Below, one piece after another: positions 1-8,254 of a stretch of 64,000 bases of DNA. Both the position numbers and the translations under genes were made by a program. Numbering within the stretch: position 1 is the first letter of the stretch; every line of letters begins with the position of its first letter. The notes beneath the pieces were generated by a model. It had not been told where the DNA came from and did not search any database. It saw only the letters and a program-made list of their open reading frames with translations. Origin of the DNA: PGYR01 sp046290495 (GTDB lineage: Bacteria > Bacteroidota > Ignavibacteria > Kapaibacteriales > UBA2268); contig JBKAGT010000006.1 in assembly GCA_046290495.1 (NCBI GenBank), positions 310,001 to 374,000 of the forward strand. Reading direction: 5' to 3'.

Positions 1-264
1 AAAGTTGAAAAAAAGAAGAATGATGAGTTTATTCAAACTATTGACTCTAACAAATTGGAATCTGAAATTTCTAAGCTTCTGGAAGAAGAGACTCTGAAAG
101 CAAAATTTAGCATAGACGAAGATACTAATAAAATGATATTGACTATAGTTGACAGAAAAACAGAAGAAGTGGTGAAACAATATCCACCAGAAGTATCTCT
201 GAAAATAGCTAGAATGGTAAATGAAATGATAGAAAACAATTCGGTGAAAGATGCCCGTGTTTAA
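1..264 (+). CDS. flaG: FlaG family flagellar protein (5' end outside window)
   Basis: The frame is open from the first base, so the gene starts upstream; the TTG at 55 is internal. The visible part has the FlaG pattern: a short amphipathic helix, then KFSIDEDTNKMILTIVDRKT, then a VVKQYPPE motif and a C-terminal helix. FlaG proteins are small accessory proteins usually encoded near the flagellin/FliD genes and influence filament length; their biochemical role is poorly defined. The stop overlaps the next start by 14 nt, so the three first genes form one operon. The assignment rests on the IVDRKTEEVVKQYPPE core and the flagellar neighbours. Confidence 0.75.
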   Translation, partial: KVEKKKNDEFIQTIDSNKLESEISKLLEEETLKAKFSIDEDTNKMILTIVDRKTEEVVKQYPPEVSLKIARMVNEMIENNSVKDARV

Positions 265-601
265 TAATAAAGTCATAGAATTGATTAATGATATTGATTC
301 AACAACCGACAGAATATTAGATGAACTCAAAAATGACGACTCTTCGGTTGATCAAATTGGTGAGCTGTATAAGGTAAGGAAAAAGATGATTGCAAACATG
401 GATGATTATATTGCAATAGAAGAAAACAGGCAATTATTAGCTCAAAATGATAAGGAATGGATTTCACTTATGGAGCCAATAAAACAGAAAGATGAAAAAG
501 CCCTTAAGTTATTAGAAAAAAGGGTAAAAGAAATGGAAAAAGAGTTGAAAAGTAAAGAAAGCCAAAAACAGGTTCTCAAATATGAGGAGAATAAGTTATG
601 A
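251..601 (+). CDS. putative FliT/FlgN-like flagellar export chaperone
   Basis: A 116-residue, highly charged, almost entirely helical protein. Residues 1-60 contain a helical pair with an LYKVRKKMIANMDDYI stretch, and the last 45 residues are a Lys/Glu-rich coiled coil. Size and composition suit the FliT or FlgN type-III export chaperones, which bind filament-cap or hook-junction proteins in the cytoplasm. The position between FlaG and a FlgM-like gene supports this, since flgN often sits beside flgM and fliT beside fliD. Sequence alone does not separate the two. It overlaps the next gene by ATGA (598-601), which implies translational coupling. Confidence 0.45.
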   Translation: MPVFNNKVIELINDIDSTTDRILDELKNDDSSVDQIGELYKVRKKMIANMDDYIAIEENRQLLAQNDKEWISLMEPIKQKDEKALKLLEKRVKEMEKELKSKESQKQVLKYEENKL

Positions 602-834
602 AGATAAACCCAACCAATTCGTATAACAAAATATACGAAGATAGTCAGAAAAAGAAAGACGTAGAGAAAAAAGAAAAATCATCTACAAATAGTACGAAAA
701 GTGATTCTTTGGAACTTTCTCCCGAAGCCCTTAAGTTTGCACCAATCAAGGAGAAAATCAAACAAGGTTTCTATGAAAATGAAAGTGTACTTGATAAAAT
801 ATCAGAGAAACTGCTAAAAGATATAGAGAATTAA
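598..834 (+). CDS. flgM: FlgM-like anti-sigma-28 factor
   Basis: A 78-residue protein. The first 38 residues are Lys/Ser/Asn-rich and probably disordered. The C-terminal half carries the FlgM signature: DSLELSPEAL, then an amphipathic helix with IKEKIKQGFYEN, then a final helix ISEKLLKDI. FlgM binds and silences the flagellar sigma factor FliA and is exported when the hook is complete. The disordered N-terminus with sigma-binding C-terminal helices is the known FlgM architecture. It is the last gene of the flagellar operon and is followed directly by an intrinsic terminator. The family match is by pattern only, but position and order agree. Confidence 0.6.
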   Translation: MKINPTNSYNKIYEDSQKKKDVEKKEKSSTNSTKSDSLELSPEALKFAPIKEKIKQGFYENESVLDKISEKLLKDIEN

Positions 835-861
835 TTTGAACTAAAATAACAAGATTATAAT

Positions 862-895
862 AAAATTCCATTTGAAAAATGGAATTTTTTGTTTT
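862..895 (+). terminator. intrinsic terminator after flagellar operon
   Basis: Perfect 12-bp stem 862-873 / 877-888 (AAAATTCCATTT) with a 3-nt loop, followed by TTGTTTT. Confidence 0.75.
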
Positions 896-948
896 ATATT
901 AACTTCTTGTTGAAATAGTAAATTATATAATAGTGCGGGAGTAGATAA

Positions 949-1386
949 ATGTCTAGAACACTAAACAAAGTTATGCTGATTGGGAATGTGGGTAAACAAC
1001 CAGAGTTAAAAGAAACACCTGGTGGAGTGCCAGTTACTTCTTTTAGAATGGCGACTTCTGAATCTTGGAAAGATAGAGATGGAAATCTAAAGGAGCATAC
1101 TGATTGGCACACTATAGTTGCATGGCGTGGTTTGGCAAAAGTAATTGATAAACTAGTTACAAAAGGTACTAGAATATATGTAGAGGGTAGATTGCAAACT
1201 AGAAATTACGAAGATAATGATGGCAACAGGAGACAAGTTGTAGAAATATTAGCTGACAACATGCTTGTTTTAGAAGACAGAAAAAACGGAAGATCTAATG
1301 GTGATGATGGCATCGATTATGATGACAACTTTTCAGAGTCTAATAATGATTTTGACAGTGATTTCGATTCAAGGTTCGACGACTAA
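949..1386 (+). CDS. ssb: single-stranded DNA-binding protein
   Basis: A 145-residue SSB. The OB fold covers residues 1-110, with the family opening NKVMLIGNVGKQPELKETPGG, the GTRIYVEGRLQTRNYED strand pair and VEILADNMLVL. It coats single-stranded DNA in replication, recombination and repair. The tail from about residue 112 is Asp/Asn/Ser-rich and acidic, as usual. It ends DSRFDD instead of the canonical acidic tip finishing in Pro-Phe, which normally docks partner proteins. A GGGAG ribosome site lies about 6 nt before the ATG. The gene is monocistronic, bounded by terminators on both sides. Confidence 0.95.
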   Translation: MSRTLNKVMLIGNVGKQPELKETPGGVPVTSFRMATSESWKDRDGNLKEHTDWHTIVAWRGLAKVIDKLVTKGTRIYVEGRLQTRNYEDNDGNRRQVVEILADNMLVLEDRKNGRSNGDDGIDYDDNFSESNNDFDSDFDSRFDD

Positions 1387-1411
1387 AAAAAAACTAAAGA
1401 AATTAAGATAG

Positions 1412-1436
1412 GCATTCTCTATGGGAATGCTTTTTT
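1412..1436 (+). terminator. intrinsic terminator after ssb
   Basis: 8-bp stem GCATTCTC (1412-1419) / GGGAATGC (1423-1430) with one G-U pair, 3-nt loop, followed by TTTTTT. Confidence 0.7.
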
Positions 1437-1803
1437 ATTTAGTTCTTAATATTTTTTCCATTTTCCTTCCCTTAGCTAGCTCATCAACTAGTTTATCTAG
1501 ATATCTAACTTTTCTAGTAAGTGGTGTAGTTATATCTTCTATTCTATACCCACAAATAACCCCAGTAATTAATTCTGCATTTGGGTTTAAGTTAGCCTTT
1601 TCAAAAAAAGTTTCGAATGTAGCATTGCTATCAATCATTGATTGTATTTCTCTCTTGTCAAAGCCTGTCAACCATTCAATTACCTCGTCTAATTCTTCTA
1701 AAGTTCTTCCTTTTTTTTGAACTTTCGTAATGTAATGTGGATATACTGAAGCAAAGGTTAATCTTGCCATCTGCTTATCATGTTTTGGTGTAGTTGTGCT
1801 CAT
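1435..1803 (-). CDS. DUF2200 family protein
   Basis: A 122-residue protein that matches DUF2200 along its full length. Recognisable blocks are VYPHYITKVQKKGRTLEELD, EVIEWLTGFD, the NPNAELITGVICGYRIEDI block and the C-terminal VRYLDKLVDELAKGRKMEKI. The family is widespread in bacteria and has no established function. It has no signal peptide or membrane segment, so it is cytoplasmic. It converges on ssb and its stop codon lies just beyond the ssb terminator T-run. It has no apparent operon partner. Confidence 0.85.
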   Translation of the reverse strand: MSTTTPKHDKQMARLTFASVYPHYITKVQKKGRTLEELDEVIEWLTGFDKREIQSMIDSNATFETFFEKANLNPNAELITGVICGYRIEDITTPLTRKVRYLDKLVDELAKGRKMEKILRTK

Positions 1804-1906
1804 GTTGATATTTGTTTTTAAAAATTGTACAAGAATGTCTAATTAAACAAATAATAGCTTTAAATACAATGAACTTTAAATATAATTATATCAAACTAAT
1901 TTTTCG

Positions 1907-1914
1907 TATTTTTG
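1907..1914 (+). promoter_or_regulatory. possible Bacteroidota-type -7 box before the aldehyde dehydrogenase
   Basis: TATTTTTG matches the TAnnTTTG consensus, 38 nt before the ATG. No convincing -33 TTTG element was seen, so this is tentative. Confidence 0.3.
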
Positions 1915-1952
1915 TAGTAATACTACTTTAAAACAAAATCTCTATACAAATT

Positions 1953-3398
1953 ATGCTAAAACTTAAAAATTATATTAATGGTGAACTTCTAGAACCAGAA
2001 AACGGAAATTATTTAGACAATTATGATCCATCAGTTGGTGAAGTTTATTCTTTAATTCCTGATTCGGATTCCGCTGATGTAGAGAAAGCTGTTTCTGCTG
2101 CAAAGCAAGCGTTCCCTACTTGGTCAAAGCTATCTAACGAAGCGCGTCACGATTATATAATGAAAATAGCAGATGGCATTGATAAAAGATTCGATGAATT
2201 TGTAGAAGCAGAAAGTAGAGATAATGGTAAACCAATAAAGCTTGCAAAAGCTGTTGATATACCTAGAGCAAAATCAAATTTTAAGTTTTATGCAACAGCA
2301 GCTATTCACTTTGCCAGTCAATCTCACCACATGGCTGAAAAGCCCGCGATAAACTATACATTGAGGCAACCCTTAGGTGTTGTTGGATGTATTTCTCCGT
2401 GGAACTTACCTCTTTATTTATTTACTTGGAAAATAGCTCCTGCTCTCGCAACGGGTAACACTGTAGTAGCTAAGCCAAGTGAAGTAACACCAATGACTGC
2501 CTATTTGTTATCTGAGGTTTGTGTGGACGCTGGCTTACCAGCAGGAGTACTAAACATCGTACACGGGAATGGTCCCAATGCAGGACAGGCAATAGTCGAT
2601 AATGATGATATAAAGGCGATTTCGTTTACTGGTGGCACTAAAACAGGCGAGCACATTGCTAGAACTATAGCACCAAAATTCAAAAAAATGTCACTTGAAT
2701 TGGGTGGTAAAAATCCGAATATTATATTCGATGATTGTGATTATGATAATGCTCTTAGAACAAGTGTAATGTCATCTTTTGCCAATCAAGGTCAAATTTG
2801 TCTATGTGGGTCGAGGATTTATATACACGAATCAATTTATGAAAAATTCCGTGATGATTTCGTAGCAAAAGTAAAGAAGCTAAAGGTAGGTGACCCAAGT
2901 GATGAGTCAAGTAATTTGGGTGCTGTTGTGTCAAAAGACCACCAAGAGAAGGTTTTATCTTACATAGAGTTGGCGAAAAAAGAAGGTGGAACAGTACTTA
3001 CAGGTGGGAACGCCGTTAAGCCAGAAGGCCGTTGCAAAAATGGTTACTTCATAGAACCAACGGTTATTGAAGGTCTTAACCATAGATGCCGTACAAATCA
3101 GGAAGAAATTTTCGGTCCAGTAGTTACTTTACAACCATTCAGCACCGAAGAAGAAGTGTTAGAATATGCTAATAGTGTGAAATATGGATTAGCTGCTACT
3201 GTTTGGACTCAAGATATTAGCAAAGCGAACAGGGTTGCTGAACAACTTCATTCAGGTATTGTTTGGGTAAATTGTTGGCTACTTCGAGACCTACGAACAC
3301 CATTCGGTGGTGTTAAAGATAGCGGTATGGGCAGAGAAGGTGGATTTGAAGCCATGGACTTTTTCACTGAACCAAAAAACGTCTGCATAAAGTACTAA
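1953..3398 (+). CDS. ALDH8-type NAD-dependent aldehyde dehydrogenase
   Basis: A full-length 481-residue ALDH. The oxyanion motif PWNLPLY, the cofactor motif SFTGGTKTG, the general base in LELGGKNP (Glu249) and the nucleophile in NQGQICLCGSR (Cys283) are all present, as is EEIFGPV near the C-terminus. The end, GIVWVNCWLLRDLRTPFGG to DFFTEPKNVCIKY, closely resembles ALDH8A1 and bacterial 2-hydroxymuconate/2-aminomuconate semialdehyde dehydrogenases. This family oxidises semialdehydes in kynurenine or catechol meta-cleavage degradation. No other gene of such a pathway lies in the window, so the substrate is inferred from family alone. The gene stands alone with long AT-rich flanks. Confidence 0.88.
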   Translation: MLKLKNYINGELLEPENGNYLDNYDPSVGEVYSLIPDSDSADVEKAVSAAKQAFPTWSKLSNEARHDYIMKIADGIDKRFDEFVEAESRDNGKPIKLAKAVDIPRAKSNFKFYATAAIHFASQSHHMAEKPAINYTLRQPLGVVGCISPWNLPLYLFTWKIAPALATGNTVVAKPSEVTPMTAYLLSEVCVDAGLPAGVLNIVHGNGPNAGQAIVDNDDIKAISFTGGTKTGEHIARTIAPKFKKMSLELGGKNPNIIFDDCDYDNALRTSVMSSFANQGQICLCGSRIYIHESIYEKFRDDFVAKVKKLKVGDPSDESSNLGAVVSKDHQEKVLSYIELAKKEGGTVLTGGNAVKPEGRCKNGYFIEPTVIEGLNHRCRTNQEEIFGPVVTLQPFSTEEEVLEYANSVKYGLAATVWTQDISKANRVAEQLHSGIVWVNCWLLRDLRTPFGGVKDSGMGREGGFEAMDFFTEPKNVCIKY

Positions 3399-3614
3399 TT
3401 TCCCAAACTGTAAATTTTTCTTATGATTGATCTGCATAACTCAATAGTAAGTATTTATATTATTTAATATAACTATATTACTTTTTTATAACATTAGTAG
3501 TTATTCGAATTAATGAATATTCTAATTTATTGCTTTGTTTGAACTTATGCTATTTTTTACTATTATGTAAATATAGGATATAGTAATTATTAACTTTCTT
3601 TTGAGGGGTATAGG

Positions 3615-6600
3615 ATGAAACAGAGTGAATATATGGGAATTTCCCATAGTAGAATAAGACTATTGTTGTATGTTTTTCTATTGAGTTTCGTCTTTCTCAT
3701 ACCGAATGAGTCTTTTACTCAAATCACATACAGTGTGAGTAAGAGTAATAATGCACCAACTCCTATACAATCTGGATTGCCTTTTACGTATACAATAACG
3801 TATAGTTGGTCTGGTGGAGCTCCAGGTACACTTTATATTCAAGATGTTGTACCTCCAGAATTAGAAGTGCTGAGTGCTTTGCCATCAAGTCCTGTATCAA
3901 CTATTTCAGGTAATACTGTAAATTTTGCTATTTCAGGCTTAACACTTCCGAGTGGTTCTGGTACAGTTCAGATAAATGCTAGATTCCCTGAAGGAGTTAC
4001 TTGTGGTGGGGTACAAGCATGTAATACCGCCATGATAACAGATGATAGGGAGAGTGATAAATGGGAAGAATCAAATGAATCTTGTGTTATTTCTGCAGAA
4101 CCCGTGAACAGATGGGAACTAAGCAAAACTAAAATAGCTGGCTGTGCACTTGATGATGAGGTAGTCTACAGAATATGTATATCAGCTCCATCAGGTAATA
4201 ATATTGGAGGATTAAATTTAAATTTAGATACTAATGCCCTGCAAGATATGTTGCCTCTAGGTGCAGAAATCACAGATGTAAGTGGATGGTGGACAGGGCC
4301 TAATGGCTCTATTTCTACTGGTGGTTGGACTGATCTTACAGGAGGACCACTTGTTCTTAATGTGAATTCATATCCTTCGTGGTATTGTACTTATGTAAAA
4401 GTAAGCTATCCTTCTGCATTATTTAACCAAGGTGATACAGTATTGAATAAGGCAAGATTAACTTTCAGAACACCTTGTGACACAACTGCCCAAGTGTTCG
4501 AAGATTCAGTTTCTACTGTACTTTGTGAGGGAGTCTTCACTGGTTCACTTAACAAGTATTTTGCTTACAACATTAACTTCTATAACAATCCATATTACTA
4601 TCCAACATTTGCTCCTGGGTGCTGTGGTGAGTATAGAATGTGGTATAGAAACACTGGTACTTTGGCTCAGCAAAATGTAATAATTGAAGATACTTTATCA
4701 GGAGATGTGGATGTAAACTCTATAATAACCCAGATTCCAAATGATCCTCAGATAGTACCAGTTACTCTAGAAGTATTTACTTGGAATGGTGTAACATGTG
4801 ATCCTGTTCCTGCAGCTGTCTTTACATACCCTTCTGTTGGAACACAAATTGAAAATACACTACCTGCAAATATTTGTAGATTAAAATGGACTTATGATAC
4901 TATCCCTGTGAACACAATAGTAAGACATTATATTGATGTATGTGTTAGGGATACTAACTTTATAACGGGTGCTCCAGTAATACCTGGCACTGTAGCTAAT
5001 AATCAAATGGATGTGCATGCAGATACACTTCATCTTTCTGATGAGGTGAACACAGTTGTTGACTCTATTGCACCTAATGTAATATCAACTAAGCTGTTCA
5101 TAGGGGAGTGTGATGCAGGTTCTATAAATCCGAATGGACCTTTTATGCCTGGAGATACAGTCAGATATAGAATGGCTGTTGCAAATGTTGGAAATCAAGA
5201 TGCTAATCTTGCAAATATAATCGACAATCTTCCAACTGGATTCAGCTATGTTGGGAATGAGAGTTATTACTATGGAAACTTTAGCTATAATATAAATCAA
5301 TATAATCCTAATTGTGATTTATTTACGGACACAGTTCCTACACAGATTGGTGGTTCTATTACTTCACCATCAGTTGGGGATACTAGTTTGATGTGGAATT
5401 TCCCTGTGTTGCCTGCTCGCTGTGACGGATTTGTTGAATTCTTCCTAATTGAATTTGATGTGGTCCTTTCCGAAGACCCACCAGTATTAGCAGGTCAGCA
5501 TGATAATGCTTTCGTATTCAATGCAGATAATTCTCCTGCGGTTACTTCTAACCAAGCAACGATGACAGTAAATGCAATAGCTCAGCTTCAAGTTATGAAG
5601 GAAGTTAGAAAGCAAGGTTCTGGATTGGCTTGGGCTAATACAGCAGACGTTCCTGTTGGACAAAATGCTGAGTTTAAACTTAGTGTAATTAATACAGGGA
5701 ACACCCCTCTAACCCAGGTTTGTCTTTTAGATATTGCTCCTTGGGTTGGTGATATAAACGTATTGCCACCGTACAACCCGAGAAATAGTCAGTTCGATAT
5801 GCCTTATAACCCAGCTGATGGTGCAATATCGATAACTCCATCTGGATATACTGATACTTATAATAATGCGGCAGTAGGGATTCAACAGAATCCATCGAGA
5901 GCTAGTGAATGTGGAGGATTCTGTGGTATAGCTGATCCTGTTGGTGCAGTGGCAGGTACTTATGGAGCCGCAACGAATACATACTCATATAAAGTGAATG
6001 CAGATCCAGGAATTAGCTTGGCTGCTGGTGCGACATTAGAGATTCTTGTGCCTTCTAAAGTTTCTTCTGGAACAACAGTGGCAGACACTGCTTGTAATTC
6101 ATTTGCTATGTCGGCTATTCCAGCTGGTCTGCCGAATGTATGTCTGTCCGCAGAGTCTAATAATGCTTGCGTAGTTGCCGGAAAAGAAGATGAACCTGGT
6201 CCATGTTTAATTGTAGAAAATATCAGAGTAGAATGTAAGGAAGTAGATGGTGAAGGCAATCAAGTCTATGGCTTCAGTACTCAACTGTTTAGTAATGTTG
6301 GCTATACAACAAATATTAATTTGGTGTCAACAAATGGTTCATTCTACAACTTATCGCCTACTACACTACCAACGGGAGTGCTAACAACAGTTACAGCAGA
6401 CTTCATAACAAGTCTATCAGCTGGAGACACATTATGTGTTGTAATTGAGTTAAAAGATGCTGAGCAACGTACTGTTTGTAAAGAACAGGTTTGTTTCGAG
6501 GTGCCTCCTTGTGATGACAAAACAGAATGTGAGTGTCCATTCAAAATAAATACTGAGCCTCTTCAAGCAGGTCAAGAAGAAGGGACTTCATTCTATATGA

Positions 6601-7262
6601 GTAGTTTCATTGGAACTTCTGGTGCTTATCTTAAATGGGTAAGAGCTACTATAGTGAGTGCTCAAATTGTTGAAGATTGCGATGGTCAGATAACAACATA
6701 CAATACTGGAGCTGTATTCCAAACTGCTAATAACTGGCTAAGTTATACTCCTAGTGGGTTAGGCACACCTTCAGTTACTTGGGAGAGTAAAGATTGTGAT
6801 TCATTGGATCAATTTGTTCCTAATTTCACATTAGATATTCCGTTTACTTCTGCAGAGAAATGTAGGCTTAAAGTTAAGATTTGCGTGAGATACGAATTCT
6901 ACGACTGTGATTGTAACTGGTGCGAGGTTGTTATTTGTCGTGAAATTGACGTTAAAAATCCAATTTCTGGTATAGCAAGAGAAGATGGTTTGAGTAAACG
7001 TACAATTAGTTCAAATGTATATCCTAATCCAATAGAAAGTCAACTTAATATTGATTATAGTCTTAAGACATCTAGCATTGTAAGTATTGTTATTCGTGAT
7101 TTGACGGGTAATGAAATAACAAGGTTGGTTGATAATGAAAGACGTGAAGCTGGTGATTACACTATTGATATGGATACTATGAACATTCCTACAGGAGTTT
7201 ATATTTACACAATAGAAACTGAGTCGGAATCACACACCAAAAAGTTTGTTATTGAAAAGTAA
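3615..7262 (+). CDS. giant T9SS-sorted surface/secreted protein with DUF11-like repeats
   Basis: A 1,215-residue exported protein. A hydrophobic signal segment lies near residues 14-33 (LLLYVFLLSFVFLI). Several beta-sandwich repeats resembling DUF11/conserved repeat domains follow, with recurring elements such as PSGNNIGGLNLN, MPGDTVRYRMAVANVGNQDA and VPVGQNAEFKLSVINTGNTP. It is Cys-rich, especially residues 930-1110, which suggests disulphides outside the cytoplasm. From about residue 1136 it carries a T9SS type A sorting domain (VYPNPIESQLNIDYS, GNEITRL, GVYIYTIETESESHTKKFVI), which directs export and attachment by the gliding/PorSS machinery. A GAGGGG ribosome site precedes the ATG. Function beyond a surface or adhesin-like role cannot be read. 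Confidence 0.85.
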   Translation: MKQSEYMGISHSRIRLLLYVFLLSFVFLIPNESFTQITYSVSKSNNAPTPIQSGLPFTYTITYSWSGGAPGTLYIQDVVPPELEVLSALPSSPVSTISGNTVNFAISGLTLPSGSGTVQINARFPEGVTCGGVQACNTAMITDDRESDKWEESNESCVISAEPVNRWELSKTKIAGCALDDEVVYRICISAPSGNNIGGLNLNLDTNALQDMLPLGAEITDVSGWWTGPNGSISTGGWTDLTGGPLVLNVNSYPSWYCTYVKVSYPSALFNQGDTVLNKARLTFRTPCDTTAQVFEDSVSTVLCEGVFTGSLNKYFAYNINFYNNPYYYPTFAPGCCGEYRMWYRNTGTLAQQNVIIEDTLSGDVDVNSIITQIPNDPQIVPVTLEVFTWNGVTCDPVPAAVFTYPSVGTQIENTLPANICRLKWTYDTIPVNTIVRHYIDVCVRDTNFITGAPVIPGTVANNQMDVHADTLHLSDEVNTVVDSIAPNVISTKLFIGECDAGSINPNGPFMPGDTVRYRMAVANVGNQDANLANIIDNLPTGFSYVGNESYYYGNFSYNINQYNPNCDLFTDTVPTQIGGSITSPSVGDTSLMWNFPVLPARCDGFVEFFLIEFDVVLSEDPPVLAGQHDNAFVFNADNSPAVTSNQATMTVNAIAQLQVMKEVRKQGSGLAWANTADVPVGQNAEFKLSVINTGNTPLTQVCLLDIAPWVGDINVLPPYNPRNSQFDMPYNPADGAISITPSGYTDTYNNAAVGIQQNPSRASECGGFCGIADPVGAVAGTYGAATNTYSYKVNADPGISLAAGATLEILVPSKVSSGTTVADTACNSFAMSAIPAGLPNVCLSAESNNACVVAGKEDEPGPCLIVENIRVECKEVDGEGNQVYGFSTQLFSNVGYTTNINLVSTNGSFYNLSPTTLPTGVLTTVTADFITSLSAGDTLCVVIELKDAEQRTVCKEQVCFEVPPCDDKTECECPFKINTEPLQAGQEEGTSFYMSSFIGTSGAYLKWVRATIVSAQIVEDCDGQITTYNTGAVFQTANNWLSYTPSGLGTPSVTWESKDCDSLDQFVPNFTLDIPFTSAEKCRLKVKICVRYEFYDCDCNWCEVVICREIDVKNPISGIAREDGLSKRTISSNVYPNPIESQLNIDYSLKTSSIVSIVIRDLTGNEITRLVDNERREAGDYTIDMDTMNIPTGVYIYTIETESESHTKKFVIEK

Positions 7263-7280
7263 TAAATTGATTTATAGTTC

Positions 7281-7321
7281 AAAACAGCTAAGTGGAATTC
7301 AACCGCTTAGCTGTTTTTTTT
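7281..7321 (+). terminator. strong intrinsic terminator after the 1,215-aa T9SS cargo gene
   Basis: 15-bp stem 7281-7295 / 7303-7317 with one G-U pair, 7-nt loop, and a T-run through 7321. Confidence 0.85.
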
Positions 7322-7464
7322 TAAAATCATTTTCTATTAAATTGGAAAGGATAATTAAGAGATATAAATACAAAAATATCTTAAATAAGCGGAACTTAAA
7401 TAGAGATAAAATCGTCTTATATATGAAACAAGATAGTTCTTTTTAATAATGTAGAGGTGATACG

Positions 7465-8232
7465 ATGAAAAAGTATTTTTTAGCAATATTGGTGCTTGGA
7501 TTAGCATTTGCGGTTTCTTGTACAGATGACAACAGCACAAATCCGAATGAGTTGGATGGGAATACAAATATTCCAATATCTGAAGTAGGTAGTGAGTTTG
7601 GAGTTTACTTAGAAATCGAGGGCGATAATAGCGGCGTGCTTGATAGAGTGAGGGACAGCGTCGTGGTGTCTAAAAGGGAAAATGGAGTAACAACAGTTTC
7701 TGCTGAGTTCGTAATTGATGAAGCGAGTGTAATGAAGTTAGACACTATACTTGGTCTGCAAAATTTGTCAGAAGAAGTGAAAAGAGGCATACTTGATGAG
7801 TACCTTGGTCGGTTCAACGCAAAACTTGACACTACAGATAAGCAAAATATAACTCTTAAAGCTGACCTTATGGGTAAGATAACTGACAAAGGTATACAAG
7901 ACTATGTGAACAGTGGTGGTGATACTGATAAACCATTTACTTTGATAAAATATGATGCAAAAGTTGGTGATACATATAGTTTTACTGATGACGATGGAAA
8001 TACATTTACTAGAAAAGTAGTTTCAAAATCAACTGATGATGACTACGAACTAGGGTTCTTATATATCAAGGTATATAAGATTGAAGAAACACAAGAAAAC
8101 GACCAATTGGTAGATAAAATAACATACTATGCTAACCATAAATTTGGATTAGTAGGGATAGAAATAGAAATGAAGGGTGGAGTAAAAGCATCTTCTACTA
8201 TATTACCTTGGGCTGTATTATCAGGATTTTAA
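7465..8232 (+). CDS. lipoprotein of unknown function
   Basis: A 255-residue protein. Its signal peptide runs MKKYFLAILVLGLAFAVSC, a lipobox with Cys19 as the lipidated residue, followed by an Asp/Asn/Thr linker typical of Bacteroidota surface lipoproteins. The mature part is charged and mixed alpha/beta, with no family I recognise. A strong AGAGGTGAT ribosome site precedes the ATG. It lies 22 nt upstream of the next T9SS cargo gene, so the two are likely cotranscribed and may work together at the cell surface. Confidence 0.75.
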   Translation: MKKYFLAILVLGLAFAVSCTDDNSTNPNELDGNTNIPISEVGSEFGVYLEIEGDNSGVLDRVRDSVVVSKRENGVTTVSAEFVIDEASVMKLDTILGLQNLSEEVKRGILDEYLGRFNAKLDTTDKQNITLKADLMGKITDKGIQDYVNSGGDTDKPFTLIKYDAKVGDTYSFTDDDGNTFTRKVVSKSTDDDYELGFLYIKVYKIEETQENDQLVDKITYYANHKFGLVGIEIEMKGGVKASSTILPWAVLSGF

Positions 8233-8254
8233 AATAAACAGATTAGAGGTTTAA

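Noticed and set aside
3454..3475. AT-only inverted repeat after the aldehyde dehydrogenase
   Set aside because: A 7-bp A/T stem without a T-run is too weak for a terminator.
5960..6259. Minus-strand open frame of 99 codons
   Set aside because: It is a shadow of the T9SS cargo gene.
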